Assembly: GCA_015680685.1 (NCBI GenBank)
Contig: MNCI01002249.1
Coordinates: forward strand, 334,734 to 398,733
Length of the DNA stretch: 64,000 nt
Direction of reading: 5' to 3'
DNA from: Gnetum montanum
Taxonomy: Eukaryota; Streptophyta; Gnetopsida; Gnetales; Gnetaceae
Part shown: in pieces, positions 34,401-45,639 of the stretch
Layout: the number at the start of each line of letters is the position of its first letter
Position numbering within the stretch: the first letter of the stretch is position 1
The notes under the pieces: model-generated
Databases searched by the model: none
The model's input: only the letters and a program-made list of their open reading frames with translations
What the model was told of the DNA's origin: nothing
Position numbers and translations under genes: made by a program

Positions 34401-35205
34401 TGATGGGATGCGATATCGCATGGGCCGCGATATCGTATATGTGATATTGCATACGGGATATCGCAGCCCACTGCCAGTTCTATAAATAAGAGGTGACTCT
34501 CCCTTGTTTCTCCATCTAGATCTAGACCTTAGCCAAACTCTTGTCATTTTTCCATTCCACAGATGGAATAATTTCCATGTGCCCGCAGTAGGAGTCCCAA
34601 AGTGAATGGATCTTTATTTGAGCAATTATGTACCTGAGCACACAATTGTGTACGGCAATAAAGATGAACTTTTGGATAAACCTTGTAGTGCATGGACTAA
34701 GCTAAATAGGACTTTAATTATTGTTAATTATTTAAATGTTTTCTTAAGGACTTAATCTCTCTCAACCCTCAACTCTCATAGTTAAGTGCATTCAGTACGA
34801 TCGCTTTGAGCACATGCGTTACACTTGGTAATCCTAGTAATGAATAGCGTTTGGTAATCCCAGTAGCGTTGCATTGGTTCAGGGTGTGAAACGGCAAGTG
34901 GGAAAAAATACTAATGCTAGGATAATTAAGGCTTAGTTGGTTAAAGCTAGTTACTTAGTCTCTTCACCCCCTTTCCTTTGTTAGCATAGGCGATAAAACA
35001 TAAAAGCTATAAAAATCACATGCCTCAAACTTACTTAATCATACAATCATGAAAAATACAAGTAAGCTTGGGAGGACAACGATTGATTAACCTTAGGTGT
35101 TCCATAAGGCGTGTAGGCACTTAGTCTACAGAGTTNNNNNNNNNNNNNNNNNNNNNNNNNNNNNNNNNNNNNNNNNNNNNNNNNNNNNNNNNNNNNNNNN
35201 NNNNN
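34401..35205 (+). repeat. 5' LTR of B (3' end in N gap)
   Basis: TGATGGGATG start; CGATATCG-type motifs at 34410-34420, 34428-34437, 34441-34450 and 34455-34463. TATAAATAAG is at 34481-34490, the palindrome ACACAATTGTGT at 34640-34651 and AATAAAG at 34657. The end is inferred from the 805-bp 3' LTR; bases from 35136 are N. Confidence 0.88.
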
Positions 35206-35328
35206 NNNNNNNNNNNNNNNNNNNNNNNNNNNNNNNNNNNNNNNNNNNNNNNNNNNNNNNNNNNNNNNNNNNNNNNNNNNNNNNNNNNNNNNNNNNNNNN
35301 NNNNNNNNNNNNNNNNNNNNNNNNNNNN
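35136..35328. other. Assembly gap (193 N)
   Basis: The run of N covers the last about 70 bases of the B LTR, the PBS and the start of gag. Its length may not be true. Confidence 0.97.
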
Positions 35329-37775
35329 CAACATACATAACCAAGAACCACCAGTTCCTCAACAATTTAGTGTGGTATATATTCATCATGATGAATATAT
35401 ACCCAACTTTACCTTTTTCTTCCATCAAGATGTACAACTACGATGGAGAGACTTGGAGGGTAACATAGTGTTTCCTCCAGACAGAGCCACCCCCAACATG
35501 CTCCTTCGTGCCCTTGCACGAATTGGCATGTTGCAATTATATGCTAAGTACGTTGCGTGTGATTACAACATGAGGGACTACCATCCCACAGAAGCGCAAC
35601 GTCAATGGGACTTGCGGCAGGAGAGTCACCACACATTGTTGAAGGGCAAAGGCCCCCATAATGCTTTGCCCGTCATAAGAGAAATTAAGGGTGGTGAACC
35701 TATCTCAATAGGTTCCCCACAAAATGATGTTCCTCCTCCTAACGATAGTGAGGAGGTAGGGTATCAGAACCTTCACTCCATGATTCACAACCCTGGTTCT
35801 GATTCCCACAAACACCAAGTGTTCAATGAGGAAACACAAACACATGAAAAGGATGGGCAGTATGATTGTCATCATGATCAGGGCCATAACCACCGAAGAG
35901 AAGGTAAGAAACATCGTCATGGTGATGGTTCCCCTTCTTCTTCCCCTTCATCACATCATTCACCCTCTCCTTCCACATTAGGATGTAGTCACAAAGAGCA
36001 CAACTGTGAGGATAAGGGTAAGCAAGATGAGAACCCTCAACGAGAGAGTTGAGAGTGAGGACGAGGGCATTCTAGAAAGTCAAGGCATAGAAGGGAAAGT
36101 AGGGAACCGCGTAGGCATCATAGACACCATGAAAGAAATGACAACGAAGAACCCCTACTAGTAATCTAGAGTATGTTAGACATTACGGAGGTAGTTAGAA
36201 TACCTACAAGGCACCAAAAATATAGCTGGATCAAGAGACTAGACATGAATAATATCTCATAGTTTGAGGGGGGATATAACGTTGATCCGCAGAATCACTT
36301 ACAAGAATTTCTTGATGCCTATGCCTTGCAGAATATTGAAAATGAGTGGCAAAAATTAAATTTTTTTCCAAGAACACTCATAAAAGAAGTAGAAAGCTGG
36401 TACTGGTCCTTAGAACCAGAATCCATTCGAAGGTAAAGTATGATGCTAGAATTCTTCAACGATAAATATCAAATGTACTCTTGAGTGTCCAACTTACGTA
36501 AGCAGATCCAAGGATGGAAGCAGGGTAATCACAAACCCTTGGATGTTGCCATGGGCCGATATTATGCATTGCTACATCATTTCCCAGGCAATGGTTACGC
36601 ACAACGGGATCAACTACGCCATCTCGTAGATGGGCTAAGACATGAAACCAGGAGAACCCTTGGAACATATGCCCAAGGGAGATTATCTAAACTTAGGTCC
36701 CATGAAGTTCATAGATTGTTGGAGCAAGTAGCTAAGGAAGAAGGAGACAGAAAAGAGAAAGCATGGAAGAGTATAACCGCGATCCTTTGCTCCAAAAGAG
36801 GGGAGTAAGATTCTATGAGGAAGAGGATGAGTCACCACTTGAAGAGTTGGTGAATAGAAAAACCTTGCCGATTCAAAAGTTAACAACCAAAGTATCGACT
36901 AAGGTAGATCAAATGTGGGACTCCTTAGATAGTAGATTTAAAATCATTTTAAAAATCGTAGAGGAGTCTAAGGAGAGAAGTAATGACCATGATAAGAAAA
37001 AGAGGAGAGATTCAGACCATGCATGTAACAAGGGTAAGGGAAAAATGACTATCATCGATGAGGTTGTGGACTCTGATACGGACAATGACAGTGGATGTGA
37101 GATATGCCAATATGACCATCCTGAGGGATGTTGCCCAATAATTTCACATCTGCAAGAGTCTGGGGTGTATGCACTCAACCCAAGACTTAACAAATAGCAA
37201 GCACCCCGAAGGTTACCTTATCCCCAAGGTAACCCAAGGTAGTTCCACCAGCCCTTAACATATTATCCAAGTGGAACTTCGCCATAACCTATCGAGCAAC
37301 ACCAGCAGTGGCAATACCCACAGTCATGGGGGATGCCACTGCCTAGGCAACAATACCCTTACCAACAACCAGATCCATATGGCTATTACGTGTAGAAGCC
37401 AGTTTCTCCAAGTGACTCTATCAATCACATAACCCCACAACGTCACTACCAAGTTTGAGAGTATTTTATGACTCCTTCTCTTGGAAGTGACACCTCACAT
37501 GCATACCATCCTCCGAATCTAGCCGCATCTCTTACGCTAATAATTCCACTACCACCTACTCCAACGATGCAAGGGAAACTCCCCACTCAACCACAGAAAC
37601 GTAATGCTACGATAGCTATAAACCTTCAACCCACTACTGGTTCTAACAACCGTATAAAGAGAAGGTCTTTCTTTAGAACCAACAATCCAAACAAGCTCTC
37701 ACAACCACAAGCGGTTGAGTCTATGACCACTTCTCCATCAAGTAAGGCTTCAGAGTTCCCTTCAAACCAACAATA
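35329..37775 (+). pseudogene. Gag of B (start in gap)
   Basis: This is the most readable gag N-terminus. After the gap, a VYIHHDEYIPNF block and VQLRWRDLEGNI lead to PTEAQRQWDLRQ, then a strongly His-rich linker (residues about 150-200, for example GHNHRREGKKHRHGDG followed by Ser/Pro runs). Stops at 36050 and later frames follow. The core lies at about 36290-36460 (DPQNHLQEFLDAYALQNIE, WQKLNFFP). The helical segment at 36485-36808 has KQIQGWKQGNHKPLDVAMGRYY and GTYAQGRLSKLR. A second helical part lies at 36763-37000, the knuckle CEICQYDHPEGCC at 37099-37140, and a Gln/Tyr/Pro tail to 37775. At least three frameshifts. Confidence 0.82.
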
Positions 37776-37782
37776 GAGCTCA

Positions 37783-38570
37783 ATGCTTACGGTCATGTTA
37801 ACACATAATGTCACTAACTGGATAAAGGTGGGACACCTTCCCAGGAAACTCTCTGATCCCGAAAGTCCCTTAATCTACCTCCAAGTCGCTGGGAATGAAC
37901 TACGTAAGGCTCTTCTTGACTCAGGTTTTGGAGTCAACTTAATATTGCAAGAAATGTATAAAGCCTGGAACCTGCCTCCACTCAAGAAAAGTAATATTCA
38001 ATTAGAGTTGGCTGACCAATCCATCACTATCCCTTTGGGAATTATGGAGGACATTGTTACCACTATGTGTGGTTGGTCATACCCAGTTGATTTCCTAGTG
38101 ATAAAAGTCAACAATAATAAAGGGGACTTCCCAATTATAATGGGGAGGGCATGGCTAAGTACCATAAACCCATGCCTAGGAATCTGTGATCTTTCCTTGG
38201 AAATATCTAAGGAAAAAATTTATGGAAAGATCGAGAAGAAGAAAGTTCCATGCATCACATACAGTGATACAGAGGGTGATGACATACAGAAATGCTCAAC
38301 ATCTCCTGCATGCAACTGGTGTGCTTAGGAAGTTAACATATAAAAGTGCTTGTATGTAGCAACCACACAACAAGAGAACACCTAGTGGTTGATAGCTAAT
38401 TAATAGAGCAACCCACCAATATGCATGGAACTAACTAGGGGAACAATGTGCGCTCACATCGAAAGCATAGATACACTGGAGTATGAGTGTTGCCAACTTC
38501 CAACCCTTAACTTGAAAACATCAATTGGGAGAAGTTGGACACTTCTAAATAATTTAAATAAACGCTCATT
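37783..38570 (+). pseudogene. Aspartic protease of B and deletion junction
   Basis: A PLIYLQVAGNE strand, LLDSGFGVNLILQEMY (catalytic DSG kept; the next Ser is Phe), IPLGIMEDI and FPIIMGRAWLST. A stop at 38326 ends the open frame; the following Cys-rich tail and the linker (YECCQLPTLNLKT near 38490) match A at about 18130-18200. At about 38560 the sequence jumps from the protease-RT linker of A to the region after integrase. Confidence 0.82.
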
Positions 38571-40349
38571 ATTTCAGATCTCTCCCTTTCAATTTAGTCA
38601 TTGGGGAGATGGCCACCTATGCTGATCATTTGCAGCCCTCAGTATCTTTTTAAGTTTTTGTTTTACAATTTTCTTTAACTTTTCTTGTTTTTGTTTTACA
38701 ACATTGTTCATACTTTCCCATTTATTTATGTGTATGTATTTATCCATTTTGTTAGGTTTGTCACCCAATAAGTGCTTCGAAAATGGTATGAACTGCATTC
38801 CATTGATTGATAATGTTTGTTTTTTACCTTTAAGTTATGATGTTGATACTAAGGTATGGTTCTTTTGATATAACAAGTAATGAGTCCACATCACCCACAC
38901 ATTCACAAATCTCCATGATCTCTCTTGGCTTGGAACTATATAGTCCCTTTCTTCAAAATAATAAGAACTATAAACAAATCAGTGATTGGGCATGTCTCAA
39001 ATTATAGGGAAGCTGAGTGAATAAAAATAAAAATAATAAGTCTTTGCATGGTGTGGTTCTCAGAAAAAAAAAACAACAAAAAATAGTGAGAATTCAAAGC
39101 ACACCCCTTAGATGAAATAATCATTTGGGCTACAAGCACTGGTTATGGAACTAAAATAAACATGTTCCCTCTAACTAAGGCCCTTCTTGCTTCCTATTCT
39201 CTCCTCCTTCGTTTCGTTAGAATGGTGGTGGCTCTTTGGTGAAGGCATTCTTGTTACTTCAAGTGGATGGATGGGCCGAATGTATTAATGCGAAGTAATT
39301 GAATGTGGTTTGTTTGAGGTTGGATTTGGAATGGGATCTACTAAGTCACATTAACCACTAACACACAAGGGGCTGTACACCACCTTGTTCTTGAGATTCC
39401 ATTCTATTCTCTTCTTTCCATACTTCTTTCCCCATTTATCACCTCATTGCTGGTTGTATTAGTAGTACATATCTTGGTGGATGCATTATTTTCTTTTTCG
39501 TAAATTCTTGTGGTTAGGACTTTAACTCTTGTTCCAAATGACATTCCAAGAGCCTACGAACTCTTTGAATGTGAGTTTGTCAGGGCATTAAGGGCATGAG
39601 CCTACTTTGGGGAGGATTCACTGGCATTCCTCTTTGGTGCACCAGTTAAATTATTTCCCTTAACATTTTTGCAATCAACTCTATTTTGTTCATTTCCATC
39701 TTGACATCCATTTCATCGATGTTACAATTTTCTCTTTTTTCCCATCTTCCTTATTCCTTTTCTTTTTCCATTCCATCAATACTGGAGGTTCGCTCTTAGT
39801 CATGGGGGTCTTGGTCCAATTTTTTTGATTTTCTCCTAACCCCTACACCTTAGGTAGTCATCATTAGTATATCTCTAGAATCTGCATCAGCCATGCCACA
39901 ACTTAACCAATGGACCTTACACTGAGGCAAGGTATCAACTGCATTGTGATTCATTTACCCTTGCTAATATGCGACTGTGTTGTGTGTGTAGATGACAATC
40001 ATACAACAATGGATTGACCTTGGAGGAAACACTTGGAATGGATCAGTGCTGAAGCAACTATGCAAGGAGTAAGATTGATGGTGCGCTTATGGATGGACAA
40101 CGAAAGGCACTATCTTGGCATTGGCAGTAGCAGACTTCTTCTCTCTTCTCTCTTCTCGCTTAGCTACCAAATAAGGCCTGATGTCAAATGTATAAAGTGT
40201 TCACTCTTGTTGTCGTGAACACCAGTTTTTTCATATTCTGTAATGATGATCCATTCACATGTCATCCCATTCACCATTAGTTCTATTCAAGTCAATAATC
40301 CCATACCTTCCCAATATTTTGTAAGGAACTCGAGGATGAGTTTTTATTT
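38571..40349 (+). other. 3' non-coding region of B
   Basis: No ORF of note. It is the counterpart of 524-2495 and 13321-15230. PPT-like motifs lie at 38596-38606 (AGTCATTGGGG) and 39798-39808 (AGTCATGGGGG). Confidence 0.65.
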
Positions 40350-40362
40350 AGTCATGGGGGTA
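40350..40362 (+). promoter_or_regulatory. Polypurine tract of B
   Basis: AGTCATGGGGGTA directly before the LTR. Confidence 0.78.
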
Positions 40363-41167
40363 TGATGGAGCGTGATATCGCATGGGCTGCAATATCACAT
40401 CCTTCCCTGCGATATCACGTATGCGATATTACAGCCTGTCACCAGTTCTATAAATAAGAGGTGGCTCTCCCTTGTTTCTCCATCTAGATCTAGACCTTAT
40501 CCAAACTCTTGCCATTTTCCCATTCCATAGATAGAATAATTTTCATGTGCCCGCAGTAGGAGTTCCAAAGTGAACAGATCTTTATTCGAGAAATTATGTA
40601 CCTGGGCACACAATTGTGTACGGCAATAAAGATGAACTTTTGGATAAACCTTGTAGTGCATGGACTAAGCTAAATAGGACTTTAATTATTGTTAATTGTT
40701 AAATGATTTCTTAAGGACTTAATCTCTCTCAACCCTCAACTCTCATAGTTAAGTACATTCAGTACGATCGCTTCGAGCATGTGCGTTACGCTTGGTAATC
40801 CCGATAACGAATAGCGTTTGGTAATCCCAGTAGCGTTGCATTGGTTTAGGGTGTGAAACAGCAAGTGGGAATGGATACTGATGCTTGGATGATTAAGGCT
40901 TAGTTAGTTAAAGTTAGTTACTTAGTCTCTTCACCCTTTCCCCTCTTAGCATAGGCGATAAAAACATAAAATACATAAAAATCACATACCTCAGACTTAC
41001 TTAACCATACAACTGTGACAATACAAGTAAGTCTTGGAAGACAACGATTGATTAATCTTAAGTGTTCCATAAGGCGCGTAAGCACTTAGTCCTTGGAGTT
41101 TGACTAGATCGCGCATGTAATGCTCGTATTCGTATGGTTGAGTGTAGGGGTACCTTGCCACTCATCA
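40363..41167 (+). repeat. 3' LTR of B
   Basis: 805 bp, TGATGGAGCG...CCACTCATCA, then TTGTT. GATATC-type motifs lie between 40370 and 40436, the TATA box at 40448-40456, ACACAATTGTGT at 40608-40619, AATAAA at 40625-40630 and TTGGTAATCC repeats at 40792 and 40818. Confidence 0.92.
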
Positions 41168-41172
41168 TTGTT

Positions 41173-41381
41173 GATTTTACTTATGGAAGTTAAGTGTGGT
41201 GTTTTCAATTGAATCTAGATCTAATCATTGGTTTTATGTCTTGATGATCTTTTGACTTTAAACTATTCCTCCATGCAATACAACTCATGGGTTAGTCATA
41301 GGCAAGGTGACAATTTCTACAATGAAAGAAACAAAGATAAAGATTAAAGGTGTCCAACACTAAATTTTTCCTAGCTTGTCA
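41173..41381 (+). repeat. 5' LTR of H, second part
   Basis: This resumes after B and its duplication and ends CTTGTCA three bases before the PBS. With the first part the LTR is about 0.94 kb. Confidence 0.55.
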
Positions 41382-41384
41382 ATT

Positions 41385-41404
41385 TGGCATCGTTGTTGGG
41401 GAGG
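41385..41404 (+). promoter_or_regulatory. Primer-binding site of H
   Basis: TGGCATCGTTGTTGGGGAGG is close to the tRNA-Asp-complementary TGGCGCCGTTGCCGGGGA. The differences are mostly C-to-T/G-to-A. Confidence 0.8.
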
Positions 41405-41929
41405 TCGACAAAGTTAATCATCATCAAGAGTTCTGTATGTTTTATTTTATCTTGTAATTTCATATTCCAAGTACATTTTATTTTATTTAAGTAATTTGAG
41501 AAATGGTTTCTTTTACTTGGTTGTTCTTGCATTAAAAAATTTAAAAATAAGGAAAAATCCCAAGAATAAGCTCTTATCGTACAACTAGTTGAAACTATAA
41601 AAACATTTGTAATTAAAGCCATGATAGTAGGAGTTATTAAATAAGTTTTTAAATTCTTAGGAATGGTAGCCCATGAATGTGCCAATGTAGAATGTTCTTG
41701 TTAAATTAAACCAACAAAGAAACCAAAGAAACCAACACGAATTCAACCTTCTAGGAGCACTCTTAGCCTTTATAAACGTATAAAAGTCACTCAAAAATAA
41801 GACCAAGAGGAACCAATAGAATCAAGATTTGATTTTTCTTCCCCTTTGACAATATAATATCCCAAAGAAAAAACACAACATAAATTTTCCATATCTATTA
41901 ATCCTCTATTTGATATTCCAACTACAACC

Positions 41930-43388
41930 ATGAGTTCAACTATGGGGGCAAAGTCTCAAAATCTAAGTACCACCCCAATATCAACTTATGTGACCACAAT
42001 TGGAGGTATTACCCAACTAGTGAGTACTTTGAATTTACAAACTCCACAACCAGTCTTTATTTCTATACCAAATCCTATAGTAACCCCAGTAGTAACCTCT
42101 ACTTACATGATGAGATCATCTTCACATCATACACCTCCCTCATTTTTCTTAGGTTCAATTCCTCTCTCCTTTGGTAGTTTGAGTTCCAATGTTTCAATTG
42201 GTCAGCCCTACCTAGGACAAACCCTTGGGGAGTTATTGAATAAAAGAACATCCATTATACCTCAAGGACCATTAGTTTTTCCACAAGGAAGAGATGTAGA
42301 GGTTAAAAATATTCATTTATTACTTATCTTTAAAGAAACAAATGATGAGGATTTGATTACCCACATAAAAGAATTTGAAACAACATTAGCCATGTTAGCA
42401 CCCTAGAGTGCAGATAGAATTAAGATGATTTCCTTTAAATCAACCTTAAAGGAAAAAGATAATTTTTGGCTACAAACCCTTAGAATACAAATTAGTTCAT
42501 GAGATGAATTTGAGAATGATTTTCTACAAAAATTTCTTTCTAACAATAGGCTATATTCATTAAGGAAGTAATTAATGAGTTTTATGCAACCTGAGGATGA
42601 AAACTATGAGAGTAACTTTGATAGATTTAAAGGATTATGATTAAAAAATCCAAACCATGGATTCCTAGACCATCAATTAATTCAAATCTTTGTAGAAGTC
42701 TTATTACCTTTTTGTAGGGAAAATGTTGATTTTTCATGTGGAGGAAATATTCTAAATGTGACCCCAGAAGATGGTTGGAGAATCATAGATTCGTTAGTAG
42801 ATCAAAGTAAACATTGGCCAAAACCCAATATTATGTAAGCATGCCTCAACAAATAGAGTAGTTAAATAAAAAAGTGGATGAGTTGACACGATTAATTAAA
42901 AACATGCTCATGGAATTCAAGGAGAAATATGCAACATTTGTGGTAGTCCCCAACATGACCAAACAACTTGCCTAGACTTTTTCTATTGTCAAGAGGAAAT
43001 GCAAGAGTCATTAAAGGCTTTTCAACAATTTAAGAGCCAACCAAAAATGAACTTTCCTCAACGACCATTTTACCAACAATAATATCCTCAAAATAACTTT
43101 AGGCAATTTAAGAATCCAACTAATGAATACTTGGATAAACTCATTCAAAGCCTTACTTCCTTCATAGAAGAAAGTAGACAATTCATGAGTGAGACTAGAA
43201 GGAGATTTCAAGACTTCATGAAAAATGAATTACCATCCCAACTTGAACCAAATCCTACATCTCAAAGAAAGGGTAAAAAGCAATTACATTTCATCACTAC
43301 AAGGAGTGGAAAAACAAGTAAACCTAAACCCCAAAAGAAGGTGAGATTTCAAGAGGTAGGACACAAGAAGAAATTCATCCACAAATAG
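41930..43388 (+). pseudogene. Gag of H
   Basis: MSSTMGAK opens a Thr/Ser/Pro-rich N-terminus. From about 42240 comes a gag core (DLITHIKEFETTLAMLA, then a DNFWLQTL block and F.NDFLQKFLSNNR after a stop at 42404). A knuckle ICNICGSPQHDQTTC at about 42930-42975 has the standard C-x2-C-x4-H-x4-C spacing, unlike families A and C. The C-terminal part (43131-43388) is basic and ends in an ITTRSGK..KPK motif typical of Athila/Tat gag-pro junctions. Several in-frame stops and a frame change break it. Confidence 0.75.
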
Positions 43389-43679
43389 TAAATGAAGAAG
43401 ATCAACCAACTAGGGAAAAAGAACAACCATTACTCTATAGGTAACTAGTTTTGCCTCCTTTCCTTGTATGATTACAAGAGGATTTTACAACTAAAGCCCA
43501 TCTTGAAAAAATGTTTAGTGAATTGTATTTTCATATCCTTTTAGAATAAGCAGTAAAAGACACACATCTTTATGTTGAATACTTAAGGGAATTATGCACT
43601 AGGAGAAGATAGGAAAAAAATTCCTAAATAGGTTTACTTGGTTAACAATCTTTCTCAACTTATATGAAATCATGAGATT

Positions 43680-43830
43680 CCAAAATACCAAGATTCTGGA
43701 GTCCCTACCATCCTAATCAAAATAAATGGCCAAGTAAATAAAAATTCCCTATTAGATTTAGGAGCCAGCATTAATATCATGCCTCTTGAAATGGCTAGGT
43801 CACTTGATATACAACTTCTACCTATTTTAT
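43680..43830 (+). pseudogene. Protease start of H
   Basis: LLDLGASINIMPLEMARSL at 43749-43808 matches the Athila-type protease block (LLD.GASVN.MP), with Leu where the catalytic D-S/L-G motif varies. The sequence changes to minus-strand integrase at about 43810-43835. Confidence 0.75.
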
Positions 43831-44690
43831 GTAGTAGTCAATAGCTACAATTATGTAGGCTTTTCTATTGAACATGGGATTGATGGATCCCATAAAGTCA
43901 ATTCCCTAGAGGTCAAAAGGCTCCAATGTTTGGATCCATTGTCAGGATGCTTCCATACGAGCTATCATCCCCCATCACATTGACATTGCTCATAGGAGTA
44001 GAAGAAGTGATGGGCATCCTTGAAAAGTTTTGGCCAATAGTATCCTGCCATGAGGATCTTAATGGCCATTCACCTCCCAACATAGTGGCCCCCACAATTG
44101 TTTTCATGTGCATCACAGAGGACTCATAGTTGATCAGTAGCAAGAATGCACCATCAGACTAGTCCATCCACTTAGACGTTATAAAGGTTGTCATTGATCT
44201 CCATGAAGTGTTTATCCTAGTAAAGAAATTGTTATTTCCTCCTATGATCCCACCCTTGTGGCATCTTCTGAGTGAGGAGATAGCATAGGATAGGCTCATT
44301 CTAGTTGATCTCCTGAAGGTCTTGTTTGTTCACCACACTAGTAAAGAGGAGTTCATCAGGAAATTAGTCTGAGAGTGGGCTCTTCTCCTTCTTGCTATCC
44401 CATTGTAATCAAGAAAAGTTTCTATCCACCATTGTAAGATCACTAGCCATCATATAACACGGGGCTCACCATTGGTTTGTTCATGAGGAACTTGATAGCA
44501 TTATGGTCAATGTGCACAAACACTTTGTACTCAATCACATAGTGCTTTAATTTATCTAGAGCATACACCATTGTCATGATTTTTTTTCAGTGGTAGTGTA
44601 ATTGATTTGTGCTCCCACAAATTTTCTGTTGACACAGTGGATGTTATAAGGATGTTTTTGATCATCCAACTATATCAACACGGCTCCTAA
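43830..44690 (-). pseudogene. Integrase N-terminus and RNase H of G
   Basis: The minus strand shows an integrase start with YIIVAIDYY near 43850 and the zinc finger with AHENNCGGHY and CEQC-type remnants near 43990-44110. RNase H has a decayed LTIMLSS block near 44500 and a SDLTMVDRN/LQWDSKKE tail. Many stops; DDE cannot be assessed because only the first third of the core is left. Confidence 0.68.
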
Positions 44691-45600
44691 GGCATAGTTG
44701 GATGCATCTGTCATAATGTGGAAGGGTATGGACTAGTTAAGAGCTTGTAGGATTAGTGTTTCTATGAGTTTCTGCTTGAGGTGCTAGAATGCATGCTCAC
44801 ATTCCTTAGTCTAGACAAATGATGCATCCTTCTTTGTGAGCTCTACCAATAGTTTGGCAATCTTAGCAAAATTTTCAATGAAATGCTTGTAATAACTAGT
44901 GTGCCCAAGGAATGACCTCACATCTTTAACAGTATTGAATTGTTTGGTAATTCCTTAGATGACCCTTATATTTTCTGGGTCTACCTCAATCCCCTTGCTA
45001 GAAATACGGTGTCCTAATATAATGACCTCTTAGGCCATCAAATGGCTCTTTTTCCAATTGAGCCAAAATTTTGTCTTCACTCATCTTTTCAGCCCTTATT
45101 CTAAATGGTCCAAGGCTTACTCAAATGTAGCCCCATAGGTGGAGAACTTATCCATGAAGACACCCACCCTACTATTGATCTATGGTTCAAAGATGCTGAG
45201 GACCAAGCATTGAAATGTAGAAGGAGCATTGCATAGGCCAAAGGGCATTTTCCTATATGCAAAAGTCCCCTAGGGACTTGTGAGCATTGTTTTGGCCTAA
45301 TCCTTTGACACTATTTGGATTTGGTTATAGCCACTATAACCATATATAAATTTGTAATAGTAATTTCCTACTATTGTGTCCAACAATTGGTCAACAAATG
45401 GCAACAAAAAGTGATTCTTGAAAGTTTCCATGTTCAAAATCCTGAAATCAATACAGACTTTCCACTTGCCTTCTTTCTTTAGCACTATGAAAAGTGGGCT
45501 AACCCACTCATTGTCCACAATGGGGTAAATGAACCCCACCTTGAGCAGTTACTCAATTTCCTCCCTGATGGTCTAATTGAGCTTAGGGTTTAACCTCCTC
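44690..45600 (-). pseudogene. Reverse transcriptase of G
   Basis: DNEWVSPLFIV and WKVCIDFRILN (45297-45539), GYSGYNQIQI, FAYRKMPFGLCNAPSTFQ near 45250, an active site reading FMDKFSTYG (second Asp replaced by Lys) near 45150, ILGHRISSKGIEVDPE near 44990 and SFLGHTSYYKHFI near 44900. This is the most complete RT palm/thumb after A, also catalytically dead. Confidence 0.82.
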
Positions 45601-45639
45601 TACGACTGGCTCTTTGGTTTTATAGCCACATTTTCCCCA

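Larger units (their letters stand above)
34401..41167 (+). mobile_element. Complete pol-deleted Ty3 element B (gag-protease derivative of family A)
   Basis: 6.8 kb: 5' LTR (partly in an assembly gap), gag, protease, 1.8-kb 3' non-coding region, PPT, 3' LTR, with duplication TTGTT. Compared with A it lacks everything from the end of protease to the end of integrase. The LTRs differ by only about 5-6 % where both can be read (by eye), so it is younger than A. It splits the LTR of H. Confidence 0.9.
33674..43830 (+). mobile_element. Ty3/gypsy element H (5' LTR, gag, protease start), split by B
   Basis: Plus strand: 5' LTR in two parts (33674-34400 and 41173-41381), PBS 41385, gag, protease. It differs from families A and C in LTR and gag sequence. 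It abuts F at about 33673 and is cut inside the protease at about 43830 by the end of G; RT, integrase and the 3' LTR are absent. Confidence 0.7.

Noticed and set aside
35047-35468. Open frames through 35136-35328
   Set aside because: They consist of N; there is no sequence evidence.
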